A stretch of DNA of 16,664 nt from Pseudomonadota bacterium (GTDB taxonomy: Bacteria > Pseudomonadota > Alphaproteobacteria > Rhizobiales > Beijerinckiaceae), in the NCBI GenBank assembly GCA_028876585.1, contig JAGWRL010000058.1, positions 1-16,664 of the forward strand, in the 5' to 3' direction. The translations under genes and the position numbers were made by a program. Of this stretch, positions 14,522 through 16,664 are shown one piece after another. Positions within the stretch are counted from its first letter, which is position 1. Each line of letters starts with the position of its first letter. Under the pieces are notes generated by a model. The model worked only from the letters and a program-made list of their open reading frames with translations. It ran no database searches and had not been told where the DNA came from.

Positions 14522-14573
14522 TCGCTCCCCAACAGCGTCAGTTTTTCGGGGACGAGGCTGCGAAAGAGCTTGC

Positions 14574-15407
14574 ATGGGTCGGAGCTATTTTCATCTTCAC
14601 CTCGTGTCCGATTCGACCGGCGAGACGCTGATCGCCGCCTCCCGCGCGGCCGCCGCGCAATATCAAGGCGTTGCGTCGATCGAGCATGTCTATCCGCTGG
14701 TCAGAACGACGAATCAGCTCGAACGCGTCATCGCCGAAATCGAGGACGCGCCGGGCATAGTCTTGTTCACGCTGGTGGACCCCGAATTGTCGCGTCGGCT
14801 GGAGGCGAGTTGCGAGGCGTCCGGCTCTCCCTGCCTCTCGGTGTTGGGACCGATCCTGACCCTGTTTCAATCCTATCTGGGACAAAATGCGGCGTCCCGC
14901 GCAGGCGCGCAACACATGCTCAACGCCGAGTATTTCAAGCGGATCGACGCGCTGAACTATACGATGATGAACGACGACGGCCAGATGCCGGAGAATCTCG
15001 AACAGGCCGATATCGTGCTGCTGGGCGTCAGCCGCACCTCGAAGACGCCGACGAGCATCTATCTCGCCAATCGCGGCTACAAGACCGCCAATGTGCCGTT
15101 CGTGCCGCAAGTCCCCTTGCCGCGCGGCTTAAGCGAACTTCGACGACCGCTCATCGTGGGCCTGATCGCCTCGCCGGAACGGATCATCCAGATCCGGCAG
15201 AACCGGCTCCTGTCGCTCAACGCCGACACCCAGAGCGACTACATCGATCGGGTCGCCGTCGCCGAGGAAATCGCCGCCTCGCGTCGTTTTTTCGCCGAAC
15301 GCGCTTGGCCCATGATCGATGTCACGCGTCGCTCGATCGAGGAGACCGCCGCAGCCATAATCGATCTCTATCGCGAACACCGTCTGAAGTTCATCGCGCA
15401 GGTTTGA
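14574..15407 (+). CDS. ppsR: DUF299 kinase/pyrophosphorylase regulating pyruvate phosphate dikinase or PEP synthase
   Basis: DUF299 proteins switch PEP synthase or pyruvate phosphate dikinase off by ADP-dependent phosphorylation and on by Pi-dependent dephosphorylation, at the pyruvate-PEP node. The 277-residue protein starts [14 protein letters not shown] (6-19) and carries the family P-loop [11 protein letters not shown] (151-161), then the conserved IGL region ([12 protein letters not shown]) and [12 protein letters not shown] near the end. ATG 14574 is used because the family N-terminus begins there; the frame stays open upstream to 14388 but through non-homologous origin-like sequence. 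The ribosome-binding site is weak (AAAGAG). This is the RP001 homologue, the right-hand neighbour of the origin in Rickettsia and Caulobacter. Which of the two target enzymes applies cannot be told here. Confidence 0.93.
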   Translation: MGRSYFHLHLVSDSTGETLIAASRAAAAQYQGVASIEHVYPLVRTTNQLERVIAEIEDAPGIVLFTLVDPELSRRLEASCEASGSPCLSVLGPILTLFQSYLGQNAASRAGAQHMLNAEYFKRIDALNYTMMNDDGQMPENLEQADIVLLGVSRTSKTPTSIYLANRGYKTANVPFVPQVPLPRGLSELRRPLIVGLIASPERIIQIRQNRLLSLNADTQSDYIDRVAVAEEIAASRRFFAERAWPMIDVTRRSIEETAAAIIDLYREHRLKFIAQV

Positions 15408-15427
15408 CGGCGCGCGCCGGAGCCCTC

Positions 15428-16039
15428 ATGTCGCCTATCTGGAACCCAGCTTTCCGGCTTGTTTTGGCCTCGGGCAGCGTTACCCGTCAACGACTTTTGC
15501 AGGCGGCGGGTCTGCCCGTCGAGGCGATCCCGGCGAATGTGGACGAGCGCGCGATCGAGGCCGGGCAATCGGAAGGCGATGCGCGGGAGCTTGCGTTGAC
15601 GTTGGCGAAAGCCAAGGCGCTCTCCGTTGCGCAGTCGGAGCCCGGTGCGCTCGTCGTCGGCGCGGACCAGGTGCTGTCGCTTGAAAGCCTTGTATTTCAT
15701 AAATCCACGACACGTGACGCGGGGCTGCGCACGCTTGCTACTCTTGCGGGCAAGACGCATCGTCTGACCTCGGCCTTCGCGCTGGCTCGGGACGGACACT
15801 TGATGGCGGCGGACGCTGATGCGGCGGAAATGACGATGCGCGAACTGGACGAAACGGCGCTGCGGCTCTACTTCGACACTGCGGGCCCCGGCGTTCTAGG
15901 CAGCGTCGGCGTCTATCAATGGGAGGGCGTGGGCGTGCATCTGTTCTCGCGCGTGGCCGGAGATCACTCTACTATTCTTGGACTGCCGATGTTGAAGCTT
16001 TTGGCCGCCCTGCGCGCGATTGGCGCGTTGAGAATCTGA
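15428..16039 (+). CDS. maf: Maf-like nucleoside triphosphate pyrophosphatase
   Basis: Maf proteins hydrolyse non-canonical or selected nucleotides to monophosphates in the cytoplasm. The 203-residue protein has the N-terminal motif LVLASGSVTRQRLL (11-24; the usual form is LASxSPRRxxLL), the catalytic-base motif VVGADQVL with D80, and the C-terminal GVLGSVGVYQWEG with an ending of the type HSTILGLPM. The VTRQ in place of SPRR is typical of this shorter alphaproteobacterial branch placed between ppsR and coaE. ATG 15428 has GGAG 5 bases upstream; the open frame extends far upstream only because it shadows ppsR. It starts 20 bases after ppsR and ends 10 bases before coaE, so all three are likely one operon. 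Exact nucleotide preference is not readable. Confidence 0.93.
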   Translation: MSPIWNPAFRLVLASGSVTRQRLLQAAGLPVEAIPANVDERAIEAGQSEGDARELALTLAKAKALSVAQSEPGALVVGADQVLSLESLVFHKSTTRDAGLRTLATLAGKTHRLTSAFALARDGHLMAADADAAEMTMRELDETALRLYFDTAGPGVLGSVGVYQWEGVGVHLFSRVAGDHSTILGLPMLKLLAALRAIGALRI

Positions 16040-16049
16040 ACGTGAAGTC

Positions 16050-16652
16050 ATGATCATCGTTGGTCTCACCGGCTCGATCGCTATGGGAAAGTCGACCCTG
16101 GCGGCGATGTTCCGCCGACTTGGCGCGCCGGTGTTCGACGCCGACGCCGCGGTGCACGAGATCTATCGCGGCGCGCTCGCCGGCGAAGTCGAGGCCGCCT
16201 TTCCAGGCGTTACGCTGGATGGGAAGGTTGATCGCGAGCGCCTGAGCAAATATGTCGTCGGCGACGCCGAGGCGATGAAGCGGCTGGAGGCGATCGTTCA
16301 TCCCGCCGTTGCCGCCCTGCGGCTGAAATTCCTCGAAAGCGCGCGGCAATCCGGTGCGCGCGTCGCGATTCTCGACGTGCCGCTCTTATGCGAGACCGGC
16401 GGAGATCGAAACGTCGACGTCGTGGTGACGGTCAGCGCGCGGCCCGAAGTTCAGCGCGCCCGCGCGCTGGCTCGGCCTGGGGCCAGCGCCGATAGGTTCG
16501 AAGCGTTGATGGCGAGGCAGAAGCCAGATGTGGAAAAGCGCCGCTGCGCGCATTTCGTCATCGACACGAGCGGCCCGCTCGCCGATTCCCATCGTCAGGC
16601 TGAGGACTTTCTACGCGCCTTGCTCGGCGCCGAGGGCGACAGACATGCGTGA
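16050..16652 (+). CDS. coaE: Dephospho-CoA kinase
   Basis: CoaE phosphorylates dephospho-CoA at the 3' hydroxyl, the last step of coenzyme A synthesis. The 200-residue P-loop kinase has GLTGSIAMGKST (5-16, K14), VFDADAAVHEIY (28-39), the IVHPAV stretch near 86-91, DVPLLCETG near 109-117 and the lid region RQKPDVEKRR. A11 stands where many homologues have Gly in GSIG. It lies 10 bases after maf with no aroE in between, although aroE often separates the two in other Hyphomicrobiales. Its last 8 bases overlap the next gene, the start of dnaQ. Confidence 0.95.
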   Translation: MIIVGLTGSIAMGKSTLAAMFRRLGAPVFDADAAVHEIYRGALAGEVEAAFPGVTLDGKVDRERLSKYVVGDAEAMKRLEAIVHPAVAALRLKFLESARQSGARVAILDVPLLCETGGDRNVDVVVTVSARPEVQRARALARPGASADRFEALMARQKPDVEKRRCAHFVIDTSGPLADSHRQAEDFLRALLGAEGDRHA

Positions 16653-16664
16653 GATCGTGCTCGA
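16645..16664 (+). CDS. dnaQ: Start of DNA polymerase III epsilon subunit (partial)
   Basis: Only 20 bases are in the window, reading MREIVLD from an ATG that overlaps the coaE stop by 8 bases. MREIVLD is the usual start of alphaproteobacterial DnaQ, the 3'-5' proofreading exonuclease, and dnaQ directly follows coaE in this conserved cluster. The identification rests on those residues plus gene order. Confidence 0.7.

Larger units (their letters stand above)
14159..14573. other. Candidate chromosomal replication origin (oriC) between hemJ and ppsR
   Basis: This 415-base divergent intergenic gap corresponds in position to the hemE-RP001 interval that holds the origin in Caulobacter and Rickettsia. 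Its right flank (ppsR, maf, coaE, dnaQ) matches. The gap holds one perfect and two 7/8 CtrA boxes, three DnaA-box-like TCCACA sites, four GANTC methylation sites (14233, 14264, 14454, 14473), a segment about 74% A/T at 14337-14378, and two strong inverted repeats. TATATA at 14216-14221 could be a -10 for hemJ. Against it, genes left of hemJ mostly point toward this gap, and the usual left-hand origin neighbours (rho, mnmE, gidAB, parAB) are absent. The parts are seen; the origin call is inference. Confidence 0.5.

Noticed and set aside
14388..14573. Longer ppsR start at 14388
   Set aside because: The 62 extra codons lie in the origin-like gap and do not resemble DUF299; homology begins at ATG 14574.
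14513..15427. Single open frame running from 14513 through maf, as a possible fusion protein
   Set aside because: Before 15428 it is the out-of-frame shadow of ppsR; Maf homology and a ribosome-binding site begin at 15428.

Overview
The window reads as a high-GC alphaproteobacterial chromosome, most likely Hyphomicrobiales (Rhizobiales). The grounds are the gene set and order (obgE; lptM-lysA followed by a TIGR02302-type membrane protein; hemJ; then a DUF299 regulator, maf, coaE and the start of dnaQ), the GC-rich third codon positions, and CtrA-type TTAA-N7-TTAA boxes. No tRNA, rRNA, CRISPR array or transposase was seen.

Layout. Bases 1-3084 run rightward: the ribosome-assembly GTPase obgE, an orphan LivF-like ABC ATPase, and a phenylacetate-CoA-ligase-like enzyme. 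A 48-base leader with three competing RNA arms lies between obgE and livF and includes the livF ribosome-binding site. A TIGR01459-type HAD phosphatase (3081-3950) converges on this group. Bases 3951-4608 hold no intact gene: the first 300 bases are unassigned, and the rest is a frameshifted 3' remnant of a maleylacetoacetate/maleylpyruvate isomerase (maiA-type GST). The remnant ends 7 bases before a metallo-beta-lactamase-fold gene (4609-5574) that has lost several canonical metal ligands. Bases 5713-9590 are a compact inositol-catabolism island: iolG leftward, iolD-iolE rightward, with overlapping divergent promoter candidates between them. It covers only the first three steps (dehydrogenase, dehydratase, ring-opening hydrolase); iolB, C, J, A, a regulator and a transporter are not in the window. 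Bases 9687-13722 carry lptM, lysA and a large TIGR02302 (DUF4175-like) membrane protein, met head-on by hemJ (13727-14158).

The most interesting stretch is the 415-base gap between the divergent hemJ and ppsR (14159-14573). In Caulobacter and Rickettsia the chromosome origin lies between hemE and RP001, and RP001 is the ppsR homologue followed by maf, coaE and dnaQ. Here the same right flank is present, with hemJ in place of hemE. The gap holds one perfect and two near-perfect CtrA boxes, two of which form a head-to-head dyad in a segment about three-quarters A/T. It also holds three DnaA-box-like TCCACA sites, four GANTC (CcrM) sites, an 11-base inverted repeat and a 9-base hairpin. I read it as a candidate oriC. 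The main caution is that most genes to its left point toward it rather than away.

Beyond 14574, ppsR, maf, coaE and dnaQ (first 20 bases only) are tightly packed and co-oriented. aroE, often found between maf and coaE in relatives, is absent.
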